A program made the position numbers and the translations under genes. The notes under the pieces are model-generated. The model saw nothing but the letters and a program-made list of their open reading frames with translations, made no database searches and had not been told where the DNA came from. A stretch of DNA of 64,000 nt from Ignelater luminosus (Eukaryota > Arthropoda > Insecta > Coleoptera > Elateridae): assembly GCA_011009095.1 (NCBI GenBank), contig VTPC01000874.1, positions 72,410 through 136,409 of the forward strand, given 5' to 3'. Shown in pieces: positions 44,666-56,089 of the stretch (positions within the stretch are counted from its first letter, which is position 1; each line of letters begins with the position of its first letter).

Positions 44666-47015
44666 AATAATAATGAAATAAGTAATGAATAGTGATAGTT
44701 AATGACAAAGCCAAAGAAGATTGCGTGTTATTTTTATTAGTAGTATTATAAGTATTATAATAAAATTGTTAAATATTGTTTGATACAGTAATAATGTTTG
44801 AATAAATTATGATGAAAAAGGAAACTTTTTTAAGTTCTTACATTAATTGGGATACTGCCAGGTAGTTTTATTTTGAGAACTTGTATCTAAACAAAACACT
44901 ACCTTGAATAAAATTAGTGTGTCCCAAGTTGAATTGTTAAACTCTGTGATGGTCGTTTATGGTTCTTCGCAGCACTAATAATGAACTTTATCTGAAATTA
45001 GCAGTAAAGTAATGTGAAATAGTCAGTGAAGTGCAACAAAATCAGCTGTTGAACTTAGCAGTTATTATTTTTTGTATCATTTCATTTTGTTGAAGGTTAT
45101 GGAATCTAAATAACCTACAAAAGTTTACCAATGTCAATGTCATAATTTAGGTTAACTACGTTAACTACGCATAATCTAGAAATTAAGTATTGTTTCAAAT
45201 TTTATATATTAATTTTATGATTTCGAAAAAAAAATTAATATATACTTTCTTTATTATTCATCTAATTAGTTCTGAGGAAAATAATATCAATATCCATAAA
45301 AATAAAGATGGAACCTTAGAGGTTTACTTGAATTTAAAAGTCTGATTTTATTGACATCTTTTTGATGGGCAGTATAGCATTGCTCTTGGAAGGACCACTT
45401 TTACTGACTTAGCATTAAAAAAATAATAAGAAGAAAACAAAAAATGTGACATTTACAACATTAATTTTATAAATACAATTACATGTTCCAAGCAAGATTA
45501 ATGTTAATTCTAAACAATCATCAAAAAATATATATTTGTAAATTAACACAGGACACGTTTGAATAAAGTTTTTTAGGAAATTATTGTTTTGTGTGGCTCT
45601 AACTTCTTACATTAGGTTATTTATATACATTAGCTATGAAATTAATTGCACTGATAGGGATAAAACGCTACAATACACCTTCAAATCTATCTGATCCTTT
45701 TATTTTTGCAGCTGCCTTTTAACATTTTTTCTTTTTTAAATCCTTTTTAAAAAACTTCGTTTGCATTCTCACCCTCAACTAAAATATTTGTATTTATAAT
45801 TCTATAAAAATTCTCTGTCTGATTTATCATCATTGCATTGCAATGACAATGCTTTTGATGGGTTTATAACATAATGAGTTCCATTAGTTTATTGAATTTA
45901 ATAACAAACTATTATAATGCAAAAAACAATTAATGTAAATTATAAATTATTCAATTTAAATCAGATAAAAAATTTATTTATAAATAATTTTTAAATCGAT
46001 AGCTCTCCAAAAGTTGCAACCAACATTTAATATTTGAATAAATAAAAACATGATTTGTTTTGATTTTCTCAATCATTTCTAATACCCCGTTCATAGTTTA
46101 AATTCAACATGTTACATCTGTGGAAGAAGAACTAATTGTTTATTAAACTATCCAGCGGTTACTAGTATAAAGGTGGGGAGTTCATATAATGGTGTTCAAT
46201 TGTAATTTAAATTGTTATGCTTGATAGTACCTAACTCTTCTACAAGGGATAAATTTTAAACCAATTCATTCATCGCAAGTACCCGGTGTAAGTGCTTTGC
46301 TTGTTACTGTTGTGGTTGTATACTTTAAAACAAAAACTACAATGTCTGACAAAACACCAACAGAAAACCTGGATTTGGTAACAGATGAAATGCAAGTTCA
46401 TATGGAAAAATTAATAAAAGAATTGGGCATTGCAAATCACACAATAAATATTGTGGCAGGCTCAATTCGTGGCGATAATTATCTTGGTATTATTGCTAAA
46501 GTTACAGTGAACGGCGAAGATAAAAAATGGTGAAAATAAAACTTCACATTTTATTGTAAAGAGTGCACCAAGAAATGAAGTGTTTCGCTCAATTATCCCA
46601 ATCCAAAGTGCTTTTGATCGTGAGATTTACATGTACAGTAAGGTTTTTCCTGAATTTGCTAAATTGCAAGAGGAAAGGGGGATTTTAAAGCCGTTTAAAT
46701 CAACTGCAAGATTTTATAAATCGACCATGGAAAATAGAAATGAGGCATTGATCATGGAAGACATGAAGGAATTAGGTTTTGAGATGCGTGATCGACATGA
46801 ACCGTTAAATTATAATCATACGTTGTTGGTAATGAAAGAATATGGCAGATATCATGCACTTTCCTATGCTTTACGAGATCAAAAACCAGAGATATTTCAA
46901 GAGATATTTGATAACACCCAAGAAATGTTTTTTTAATAGCTATAACCAATCTGACCTGGCACAAAAAGCACAAAAAGACAATAATGAAAGAGCTCTAAAG
47001 TCCCTCGATCCAATG
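44004..47015 (+). repeat. Tandem segmental duplication, copy 1 (3012 bp)
   Basis: Runs from inside exon 1 of EcKL3 to the same place in exon 1 of EcKL4. Stop codons, splice sites, spacer landmarks and the next start codon all repeat at an exact offset of 3012 (for example 44665 to 47677 and 46342 to 49354). The junctions fall in a 48-base stretch shared by the paralogues (44004-44051, again at 47016 and 50026), which begins AAAGATAAAATTGC. Confidence 0.9.
46184..46190 (+). promoter_or_regulatory. TATA-like box of EcKL4
   Basis: ATATAAT in the context GGGGAGTTC-ATATAATGG, 158 bases before the ATG; identical to the EcKL5 promoter as part of the duplicated unit. Confidence 0.5.
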
Positions 47016-47677
47016 AAAGATAAAATTGCTTATGACAGATTTAAAAAGTTTCAAGACAACATGCAGGAAACTGTGAAAAATCTTTTACAATCTGAATCAG
47101 CTGGAAAATATGCTGTTATTGGACACGGTGATAGTTGGGTAAACAACATGTTATTTAAATATGATGTAAGTCTTTCTTTAGGTTGATTTCTGTAATAGAA
47201 AGTATAGTAGCCTTTAACACTTTACAGAGTACTTCAAGACCACATTCGCCGTCTGAAGTTTGCTTATTAGATTGGCAGCTAGCACGTGCGGGTTCTCCAG
47301 CTCTCGATTTAGCTTACTTTATATTTGCTTGTACAGATAAACCGTTACGTGATCAATATTATGATCACTTAATACAGGAATATTATGAAAGTTTGTCATC
47401 ATTCTTACGTGAGCTTGGAAGTGATCCAGATAAATTGCTTCCATTTAAAGTTTTGCAAGAACACTTGAAGAAATTTTGTGTTTTTGGCATGTACATGGCC
47501 GTAATGGTTCTTTATGTAATGAATAGTGAAGTAGAAGAGATTCCAGATATTCATAAAATGACAGATTTGGAAGAATGTATGGAAGAATGGAGATATGAAA
47601 CAAAAAATATACAAAAGTATTATGAAAGAATTCGAGGGGTTATATTGGATTTTATTAAGTTTGGTTATGAATTTTAA
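46342..47677 (+). pseudogene. EcKL4, chimeric EcKinase-like gene with two +1 frameshifts
   Basis: The 5' part (46342 to about 47015) is the same as EcKL5, while the 3' part, from the shared stretch at 47016 through exon 2 (47228-47677), is the same as EcKL3. The hybrid keeps the start MSDKTPTENLDLVTDEM, the 62 bp intron (47166-47227) and all catalytic motifs (HGDSWVNN, LLDWQLARAGSPALDL). Two single-base gains relative to EcKL5 break the frame: an A run of six instead of five in GAAGATAAAAAATGG (about 46521-46527) and a T run of seven instead of six in GAAATGTTTTTTTAATAGC (about 46925-46935). With everything else matching, these could be true mutations or homopolymer sequencing errors; if errors, the gene would be whole and would encode 423 aa. 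Confidence 0.85.
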
Positions 47678-50025
47678 AATAATAATGAAATAAGTAATGA
47701 ATAGTGATAGTTAATGACAAAGCCAAAGAAGATTGCGTGTTATTTTTATTAGTAGTATTATAAGTATTATAATAAAATTGTTAAATATTGTTTGATACAG
47801 TAATAATGTTTGAATAAATTATGATGAAAAAGGAAACTTTTTTAAGTTCTTACATTAATTGGGATACTGCCAGGTAGTTTTATTTTGAGAACTTGTATCT
47901 AAACAAAACACTACCTTGAATAAAATTAGTGTGTCCCAAGTTGAATTGTTAAACTCTGTGATGGTCGTTTATGGTTCTTCGCAGCACTAATAATGAACTT
48001 TATCTGAAATTAGCAGTAAAGTAATGTGAAATAGTCAGTGAAGTGCAACAAAATCAGCTGTTGAACTTAGCAGTTATTATTTTTTGTATCATTTCATTTT
48101 GTTGAAGGTTATGGAATCTAAATAACCTACAAAAGTTTACCAATGTCAATGTCATAATTTAGGTTAACTACGTTAACTACGCATAATCTAGAAATTAAGT
48201 ATTGTTTCAAATTTTATATATTAATTTTATGATTTCGAAAAAAAAATTAATATATACTTTCTTTATTATTCATCTAATTAGTTCTGAGGAAAATAATATC
48301 AATATCCATAAAAATAAAGATGGAACCTTAGAGGTTTACTTGAATTTAAAAGTCTGATTTTATTGACATCTTTTTGATGGGCAGTATAGCATTGCTCTTG
48401 GAAGGACCACTTTTACTGACTTAGCATTAAAAAAATAATAAGAAGAAAACAAAAAATGTGACATTTACAACATTAATTTTATAAATACAATTACATGTTC
48501 CAAGCAAGATTAATGTTAATTCTAAACAATCATCAAAAAATATATATTTGTAAATTAACACAGGACACGTTTGAATAAAGTTTTTTAGGAAATTATTGTT
48601 TTGTGTGGCTCTAACTTCTTACATTAGGTTATTTATATACATTAGCTATGAAATTAATTGCACTGATAGGGATAAAACGCTACAATACACCTTCAAATCT
48701 ATCTGATCCTTTTATTTTTGCAGCTGCCTTTTAACATTTTTTCTTTTTTAAATCCTTTTTAAAAAACTTCGTTTGCATTCTCACCCTCAACTAAAATATT
48801 TGTATTTATAATTCTATAAAAATTCTCTGTCTGATTTATCATCATTGCATTGCAATGACAATGCTTTTGATGGGTTTATAACATAATGAGTTCCATTAGT
48901 TTATTGAATTTAATAACAAACTATTATAATGCAAAAAACAATTAATGTAAATTATAAATTATTCAATTTAAATCAGATAAAAAATTTATTTATAAATAAT
49001 TTTTAAATCGATAGCTCTCCAAAAGTTGCAACCAACATTTAATATTTGAATAAATAAAAACATGATTTGTTTTGATTTTCTCAATCATTTCTAATACCCC
49101 GTTCATAGTTTAAATTCAACATGTTACATCTGTGGAAGAAGAACTAATTGTTTATTAAACTATCCAGCGGTTACTAGTATAAAGGTGGGGAGTTCATATA
49201 ATGGTGTTCAATTGTAATTTAAATTGTTATGCTTGATAGTACCTAACTCTTCTACAAGGGATAAATTTTAAACCAATTCATTCATCGCAAGTACCCGGTG
49301 TAAGTGCTTTGCTTGTTACTGTTGTGGTTGTATACTTTAAAACAAAAACTACAATGTCTGACAAAACACCAACAGAAAACCTGGATTTGGTAACAGATGA
49401 AATGCAAGTTCATATGGAAAAATTAATAAAAGAATTGGGCATTGCAAATCACACAATAAATATTGTGGCAGGCTCAATTCGTGGCGATAATTATCTTGGT
49501 ATTATTGCTAAAGTTACAGTGAACGGCGAAGATAAAAATGGTGAAAATAAAACTTCACATTTTATTGTAAAGAGTGCACCAAGAAATGAAGTGTTTCGCT
49601 CAATTATCCCAATCCAAAGTGCTTTTGATCGTGAGATTTACATGTACAGTAAGGTTTTTCCTGAATTTGCTAAATTGCAAGAGGAAAGGGGGATTTTAAA
49701 GCCGTTTAAATCAACTGCAAGATTTTATAAATCGACCATGGAAAATAGAAATGAGGCATTGATCATGGAAGACATGAAGGAATTAGGTTTTGAGATGCGT
49801 GATCGACATGAACCGTTAAATTATAATCATACGTTGTTGGTAATGAAAGAATATGGCAGATATCATGCACTTTCCTATGCTTTACGAGATCAAAAACCAG
49901 AGATATTTCAAGAGATATTTGATAACACCCAAGAAATGTTTTTTAATAGCTATAACCAATCTGACCTGGCACAAAAAGCACAAAAAGACAATAATGAAAG
50001 AGCTCTAAAGTCCCTCGATCCAATG
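47016..50025 (+). repeat. Tandem segmental duplication, copy 2 (3010 bp)
   Basis: Second copy of the unit at 44004-47015. The length is two bases shorter because it lacks the two extra homopolymer bases of EcKL4. The 1.7 kb spacer between stop and next start shows no length change and no base change at the places compared, including a run of nine A. Confidence 0.9.
49196..49202 (+). promoter_or_regulatory. TATA-like box of EcKL5
   Basis: ATATAAT, 158 bases before the ATG at 49354, preceded by CTGTGGAAGAAGAACTAATT as in the other array promoters. Confidence 0.5.
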
Positions 50026-50687
50026 AAAGATAAAATTGCTTATGACAGATTTAAAAAGTTTCAAGACAACATGGACGAAACTGTGAAAAATGTTTTACAA
50101 TCTGAATCAGCTGGAAAATATGCTGTTATTGGACACGGTGATAGTTGGGTAAACAACATGTTATTTAAGTATGATGTAAGTCTTTCTTTAGGTTGATTTG
50201 TGTAACAGAAAATGTAGTAGCCCTTAACACTTTACAGAGTACTTCAAGACCACATTCGCCTTCTGAAGTTTGCTTATTAGATTGGCAGCTAGCACGTGCG
50301 GGTTCTCCAGTTCTCGATTTAGCTTACTTTATATTTGCTTGTACAGATAAACCGTTACGTGATGAGCATTATGATCACTTAATACAGGAATATTATGAAA
50401 GTTTGTCATCATTCTTACATGAGCTTGGAAGTGATCCAGATAAATTGTTTCCGTTTGAAGTTCTACAGGAGCACTTGAAGAAATTTTGTGTTTTTGGCTT
50501 GTACATGGCTATAATGATTCTTTATGTGATCAATAGTGAAGTGGAAGAGATTCCAGATTTTCATAATATCACAGATACAGAAGAATGTATGGAAGAATGG
50601 AGATATGAAACAAAAAATATAGAAAAGTATTATGAAAGAATGCGAGGAGTTATATTGGATTTCATTAAGTTCGGTTATGAATTTTAA
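49354..50687 (+). CDS. EcKinase-like protein EcKL5
   Basis: Exons 49354-50175 and 50238-50687 over a 62 bp intron encode 423 aa. Starting MSDKTPTENLDLVTDEMQ. Positions: GSIRGDNYLG 40-49, Lys73 in FIVKSAP, HGDSWVNN 261-268 (Asp263, Asn268), Asp289 in LLDWQ. The conserved SPALDLAYF reads SPVLDLAYF here. The distal exon 1 (NMDETVKNVLQ) and exon 2 differ from EcKL3/EcKL4 at several places, which is what shows EcKL4 to be a hybrid. Polyadenylation signal AATAAA at 50783. Predicted intact kinase; substrate unknown. Confidence 0.93.
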
Positions 50688-51311
50688 AATAATAAAATGA
50701 AATAAAATAAGTAGTTATTTCTATAAATATGTGTTATTATAATACAGTTGTTAAATATTGATTGATACAACAACAATGTTCGAATAAATTATGGCAAGTT
50801 TTCCTGTAGTTGGTAGTTTAATTGGATTACTGCCAGATAGATGAACTTTATCTGAAATTAGCAGTGAATGAACATGAAGTAGATAGTGAAGTTCAACAAA
50901 ACCAGCTTTAATTTATTTTTTTTGCGTTATTTGGTTGAAGGTTATGTTATGTAGGTTATCTACATAACCTACAAAATGTTACAAATGTCAAAGTCATAAT
51001 TTAGGTTAACTACACATAACCTAGAAATTAAGTATTGTTTCAGATTTTAAGTATTAATTTAATTTTTTGAAAAAAAAATCTAATATGTAGTTTTTTTATC
51101 ATTCATCCAATTATTGACTGAGGAAAATAATATCCACATTTATAATAAAAAATTGAACTTGAGTGCCTGATTAAATTTAAACTCTGATTTTATTGACATC
51201 TGTTTGATAGACAGTATAACATCGCTTTTGAAAGGTCCGCTTTTACTGACTTAGCATTAAAAGAAATAACAAGAAGAAACAAAAAATGTGACATTTATGA
51301 TATTAATTTCG

Positions 51312-51741
51312 TAATAGTTATTTACGCAATAAGTGGGATACACACATTATTATAGCACGAACATGGAAATTGCGCAAACGAAGGCGTTAGTCCGAGTTTT
51401 GCGTAACCATGTGAATGCGATAATAGTGTATCCCACGAATTGTGTACAACATTTTATGTAGAACCGATGAATTTTTTGCAAATGAAACCATTTTTGCTGC
51501 TCTCAATCATGGACTAACTACTTTCGATCAAGATTTTGTGAATATTACTTCAAAGTAACAGCTGAATCTCATTGTTCAAAATGATAGCAACGCACTTAGC
51601 AACAGCGTAAACAGTAAAAAAATTTGAAAATATCGCACGTGTGCGGTAATCAAAAAATATTACCGCACACGTGCGGTAATGTGAAACATTACGTTATCCC
51701 AGAGAGTGCGATTTATAAGATATATCTCACGGTTGTACATA
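51312..51741. mobile_element. Insertion of about 430 bp in the EcKL5-EcKL6 spacer
   Basis: The spacers after EcKL3, EcKL4 and EcKL6 run directly from ATTAATTT to ACAATTAC, whereas here the text is interrupted between ATTAATTTCGTAA and ATAAATACAATTAC. The insert is richer in CpG, carries two internal inverted repeats (GTGGGATACAC...ATTATTATAGC against GCGATAATAGTGTATCCCAC; and the hairpin at 51634) and has no coding part. Ends and target duplication are not sharp. Confidence 0.7.
51634..51675. repeat. Perfect 17 bp hairpin
   Basis: CGCACGTGTGCGGTAAT (51634-51650) and ATTACCGCACACGTGCG (51659-51675) are exact reverse complements around an 8-base A-rich loop. Each arm also contains the palindrome GCACGTG-C/CACGTG core. 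It sits inside the inserted element. Confidence 0.9.
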
Positions 51742-52526
51742 AATACAATTACTATGTGTTTCGAGCAAGATTAATGTTAATTCAAAACAATTATCAAAAA
51801 AATAATTATATGTTGATAACCAAATACTTTTAGCTTGTGCTATAAATCCAACCATAGTGATAAATACAAAAAAGTTAATTGATATTTCTGTACAGTTCTA
51901 TTAATTATAACCACGTAAATTAATACAGGACGCATTTGAATAAAGTTTTGTAGGAAATTATTTTTTTCGTAGCTCTAATTTCCTGTATTAGGTTACATAC
52001 ATTAGCTATAAAATTAATTGCACTGATAAAAATAAAGTATTACAATACACCCGAAAATCTATCGAATCCTTTAATTCCCATAACTGGCTTTTGAACATAT
52101 TTTCTTTAAAAACTATTTAAAAAATTTATTTGCATCTTACCCTCATCTAAAATATTTTTGTTTATAAATCTGTAAAAACTCTGCATGATTTATCGTCATT
52201 GCAAGGACAAGATTTGTGATTGGTCTTATAACATAATAAGTTCCACTACTCTATTGAATTTAATAACAAACTACCGTAGTGTAAAAAAGTTAATGTAAAA
52301 TACAAATTATTCGATTTAAATCAGATAAAAATTTATTTATAAATAATTTTCAAATTGATAATTCACCCACAAGCAACAGCAATGTAATATAAAAAAAATA
52401 ACATGATTTCTTTCATGTTTTTCTATAATTTTTAATACCTTGTTCAATAGTTTAAATCAGATCTGTGGAAGGAGAATTAATTGTCCTTTAAATATTCAGC
52501 AGTTACTAGTGTGAAGGTGGGGAGCC

Positions 52527-52536
52527 TATATATAAT
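52527..52536 (+). promoter_or_regulatory. TATA box of EcKL6
   Basis: TATATATAAT in the context GGGGAGCC-TATATATAATG, 157 bases before the ATG; the upstream CTGTGGAAGGAGAATTAATT block is kept. Confidence 0.6.
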
Positions 52537-52683
52537 GTAGTTGGATTGTAATTTAAATTGTTGTGTTTGATAGTAACTCTTCTACAAGTGATAAATGTGA
52601 AACCAATTCATACATCTCAATTACCCAGTGTAAGTGCTTTGCTTGTTGCTGTTGTGGTTGTATACTTTAAAATAAAAACTAAA

Positions 52684-54017
52684 ATGCCAGATGAAATACC
52701 AACAGAAATCCTGGATTTGGTAACAGATGAAGTGCAAGTTCATATGGAAAAATTAATAAAAGAATTAGGCATTACAAATCATACAATAAATATTGTGGCA
52801 GGCTCTATTCGTGGCGATAATTATCTCGGTATTATTGCTAAAGTTACAGTAAACGGTGAAGATAAAAATGGTGAAAATAAAACTTTACATTTTATTGTAA
52901 AGAGTGCACCAAGAAATGAAGTGTTTCGTTCGATTATCCCAATTCAAAGTGCTTTTGATCGCGAGATTTACATGTACAGTAAGGTTTTTCCTGAATTTTA
53001 TAAATTGCAAGAAGAACGGGGGATTTCAAAACCATTTAAATCAATAGCAAAATTCTATAAATCAACTATGGAAGATATGAATGAATCATTGATTATGGAA
53101 GACATGAAAGAATTAGGTTTTGAGATGCGTGATCGACATGAACCGTTAAATTATAATCATACGTTGTTGGTAATGAAAGAATATGGCAGATATCATGCGC
53201 TTTCCTTTGCTCTACGAGATCAAAAACCAGAGATATTTCAAGAGTTATTTGATAACACCCAAGAAACGTTTTTTAATAGCTGTAACCAATCTGATCTCAC
53301 TAAAAAAGCACAAAAAGAAAATAATGAAAGAGCTCTTAAGTCCCTTGATCCAATTGCAGATAAAATTGCTTATGACAAATTTAAAAAGTTTCATGATAAC
53401 ATGCTTAAAACTGTGGATTATGTCTTACAATCTGAATCAGCTGGAAAATATGCTGTTATTGGGCACGGTGATAGTTGGGTAAACAACATGTTATTCAAGT
53501 ATGATGTAAGTCTTTCTTTAGGTTGATTTATGTAACAGAAGATATATTAGGTTTTAACCTGTTACAGAATATCTCAAAACCACATTCGCCTTCTGAAGTT
53601 TGCCTTTTGGATTGGCAGTTGGCACGTGCAGGTTCTCCAGCTCTTGATTTAGCTTATTTTATATTTACTTGTACTGATAAACCATTACGTGATCAATATT
53701 ATGATCATTTAATACAGGAATATCATAAGAGTTTATCATCTTTCTTACGTGAGCTTGGAAGTGATCCAGATAAATTGTTTCCGTTTGAAGTTCTACAGGA
53801 GCACTTGAAGAAATTTTGTGTGTTTGGCATGTACATGGCTATAATGATTCTTTATATGATGAATAGTGAAGTGGAAGAGATTCCAGATATTCATAATATC
53901 ACAGATTCGGAAGAGTGCTTTGAAGAATGGAAATACGAAACAAAAAATATACAAAAGTATTATGCGAGAATGCGAGGGGTTGTGCTGGATTTTATTAAGT
54001 TTGGTTATGAATTTTAA
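52684..54017 (+). CDS. EcKinase-like protein EcKL6
   Basis: Exons 52684-53505 and 53568-54017 over a 62 bp intron encode 423 aa, starting MPDEIPTEILDLVTDEVQ. All motifs are kept: GSIRGDNYLG, FIVKSAPRNE, MEDMKELGFEMRDRH, HGDSWVNNMLF, LLDWQLARAGSPALDLAYF. Exon 2 begins NISKPHSPSEV where EcKL3-5 have STSRPHSPSEV. It is closest to EcKL5 over exon 1, with scattered changes around NSCNQSDLTKKAQKE. Polyadenylation signal AATAAA at 54153. Predicted intact; substrate unknown. Confidence 0.93.
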
Positions 54018-54594
54018 AATAATAAGATGAAATAAAATAAATAATGAATAATGATATAGATAATGAATTAATGATAAAACCAAAGATGCTTGTGTATTGT
54101 CTTGATTAGTACTATTATAATAAAACTGTTAAATATACAACAGTAATGTTTCAATAAATTATAAAGATGACAAATTTTCCTGAAATTGGTCATTTAATTG
54201 TATTACTGCCAGATAGTTTTATTTTGAGAATTTGTGTCTAAAAGAATTTTCTCAAATAAAATTAGTGTGCCCCAAGTTGAATTGTTAAACTCATTGGTGA
54301 TTTTTTTATGATTGTTCATAGTACTAATAATGAACTTTATCTGAAATCATCACTGAATGTGAAGTAGTCACTGAAGTGCAACAAAATGACATGTTGAGTT
54401 AGTATTCTTTGTATCATTTTGTTGAAGGTTATGTAATCTTTGAACATAGAAAATTTTATAAATGTCAATGTCATAATTTAGGTTAACTATGCATAACCTA
54501 GAAATTAAGTATTGTTTAAGATTTGAAATATTAATTTCATATTTTCAGAAAAAATCTAATATATACTTTCTTTATCATTTATCCAATTAGTTAC

Positions 54595-54835
54595 TGTTAT
54601 GTATTCCAAGTAATAAGAGCAGTACACATGGTAACTCTTAATTTATTAAATAATGCTTCATACAACTTTATTGAGTACAGCTTAATATTCTTAATATTCT
54701 AACGATTTTGACCATTCTGACTAATAACGCTACAATGGCTACAACACAATCGTTAGGTTAAGTACCACCGGAAGGTTATATATTTTTTAAAAAAAGGCCT
54801 GTTCACCCACACTCCTATTTAGGTTAATTCACAAT
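54595..54835. mobile_element. Candidate solo LTR, 241 bp, between EcKL6 and EcKL7
   Basis: The sequence begins TGTTATG and ends CACAAT, and is bordered on both sides by AGTTAC (54589-54594 and 54836-54841). The spacers after EcKL3-5 have no such insert at this place. Length, TG start and short direct repeat suggest a lone LTR left after recombination; the terminal CA is not at the exact edge, so another small element is possible. Recent compared with the array. Confidence 0.5.
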
Positions 54836-55316
54836 AGTTACCAAGGAAAATAATATCCACATCTATAATAAAAGATGGAACTTTAGTGCTTTTTTTAAAT
54901 TTAAAACTCCGATTTTATTGACAGCTGTTTGTTGGGCAGTATAGCATCACTTTTGAAATGTCCACTTTTACTGATTTAGCATTAAAAGAAATAGTAAGAA
55001 GAAAACCAGAAATGTGACATTTACAACATTAATTTCGCAAAAACAATTACATATGCCAAGCAAGATTAATGTTAATTCTAAACAATCATCAAAAAAATAA
55101 TTGTATGTTCATAGCCAAAACTACTTTTAGCTTTGTAAATTAATACAGGACACATTTGAATAAAGTTTTCTAGGAAATTATTTTTTTTGTGTAGCTCTAA
55201 TTTCTTACATTACATTATATTACATTAGCTATGAAATTAATTACACTGATAAGAATAAAACGCTACAATACACCTTAAAATCTTTCTGATCCTTTAATTC
55301 CCATGGTTGGCTTTTG

Positions 55317-55511
55317 TAGAGAGTGGTGTAAACCAAACCCCCCACTCAAGAATAAGAGAGGGAGGTTTCCCTTGCACCAGCGAGGGCTACAACAAGAGGT
55401 CTTGTTAGTGACAGTTTTAAAATAAAGCTCATAATGTAACACATGCAGTTTTAATATTCTTCCCTAGAACTTACTAAATAAATAAGTTAAATAAAGAAAT
55501 AACATTTAACA
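55317..55511. mobile_element. 195 bp insertion with 7 bp target duplication
   Basis: GCTTTTG occurs at 55310-55316 and again at 55512-55518, whereas the matching spacer upstream of EcKL6 (near 52087) has a single GCTTTTG followed directly by AACA. The insert starts TAGAGAGTGGTG, is GC-richer at its 5' half, and becomes A-rich at the 3' end, which would fit a short retroposed element. No pol III box or coding part could be confirmed. Confidence 0.7.
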
Positions 55512-55934
55512 GCTTTTGAACACTTTCTTTTTAAATCCTATTTAAAAAATTTGTTTGCATTTTTACCCTCACCTAAAATATTTTTATTCTTAATTCTATA
55601 AAAATTCTCTGCATGATTTATCATCATTGCATTGCAAGGACAAGATTTGTGATTGGTCTTATAACATAATGAAGTCTATTGAATTCAACAGCAAACTATC
55701 ATAGCGTAAAAAAGTTGATGTAAAATATAAATTATTCAATTATTTATAAATAACTTTAAAAGTGATAATTCACCTAAAAGGGACTGCCAACATTTAATAT
55801 TAAAAAAAAAATAAAAACGTTTGTCCATTATCTCAATAATTTTTGATACCATGTTAAATAGTTTAAATTAGATCTGTGGAAGGAGAACTAATTGTCAATT
55901 ATAATAGCAGTTGCTAATGTAAAGGTAGGGAGTC

Positions 55935-55943
55935 TATATAATG
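55935..55943 (+). promoter_or_regulatory. TATA box left before EcKL7
   Basis: TATATAATG in the shared promoter context, 155 bases before the place of the lost start codon. The promoter block is better preserved than the gene. Confidence 0.5.
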
Positions 55944-56089
55944 TAGTTGAATTGTAATTTAAATTGTTGTGTTTGATAGTAACTCTTCTACAAGGGATAA
56001 ATTTCAAACCAATCCATACATTGCAATTACCCAGTGTAAGTGCTTTGCTTATTACTGTTGTGGTTGTACACTTTAAAACAAAAACTAAA

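Noticed and set aside
53793-54083. Minus-strand 96-codon frame opposite EcKL6
   Set aside because: Antisense shadow of exon 2; similar frames lie opposite EcKL3, EcKL4 and EcKL8.
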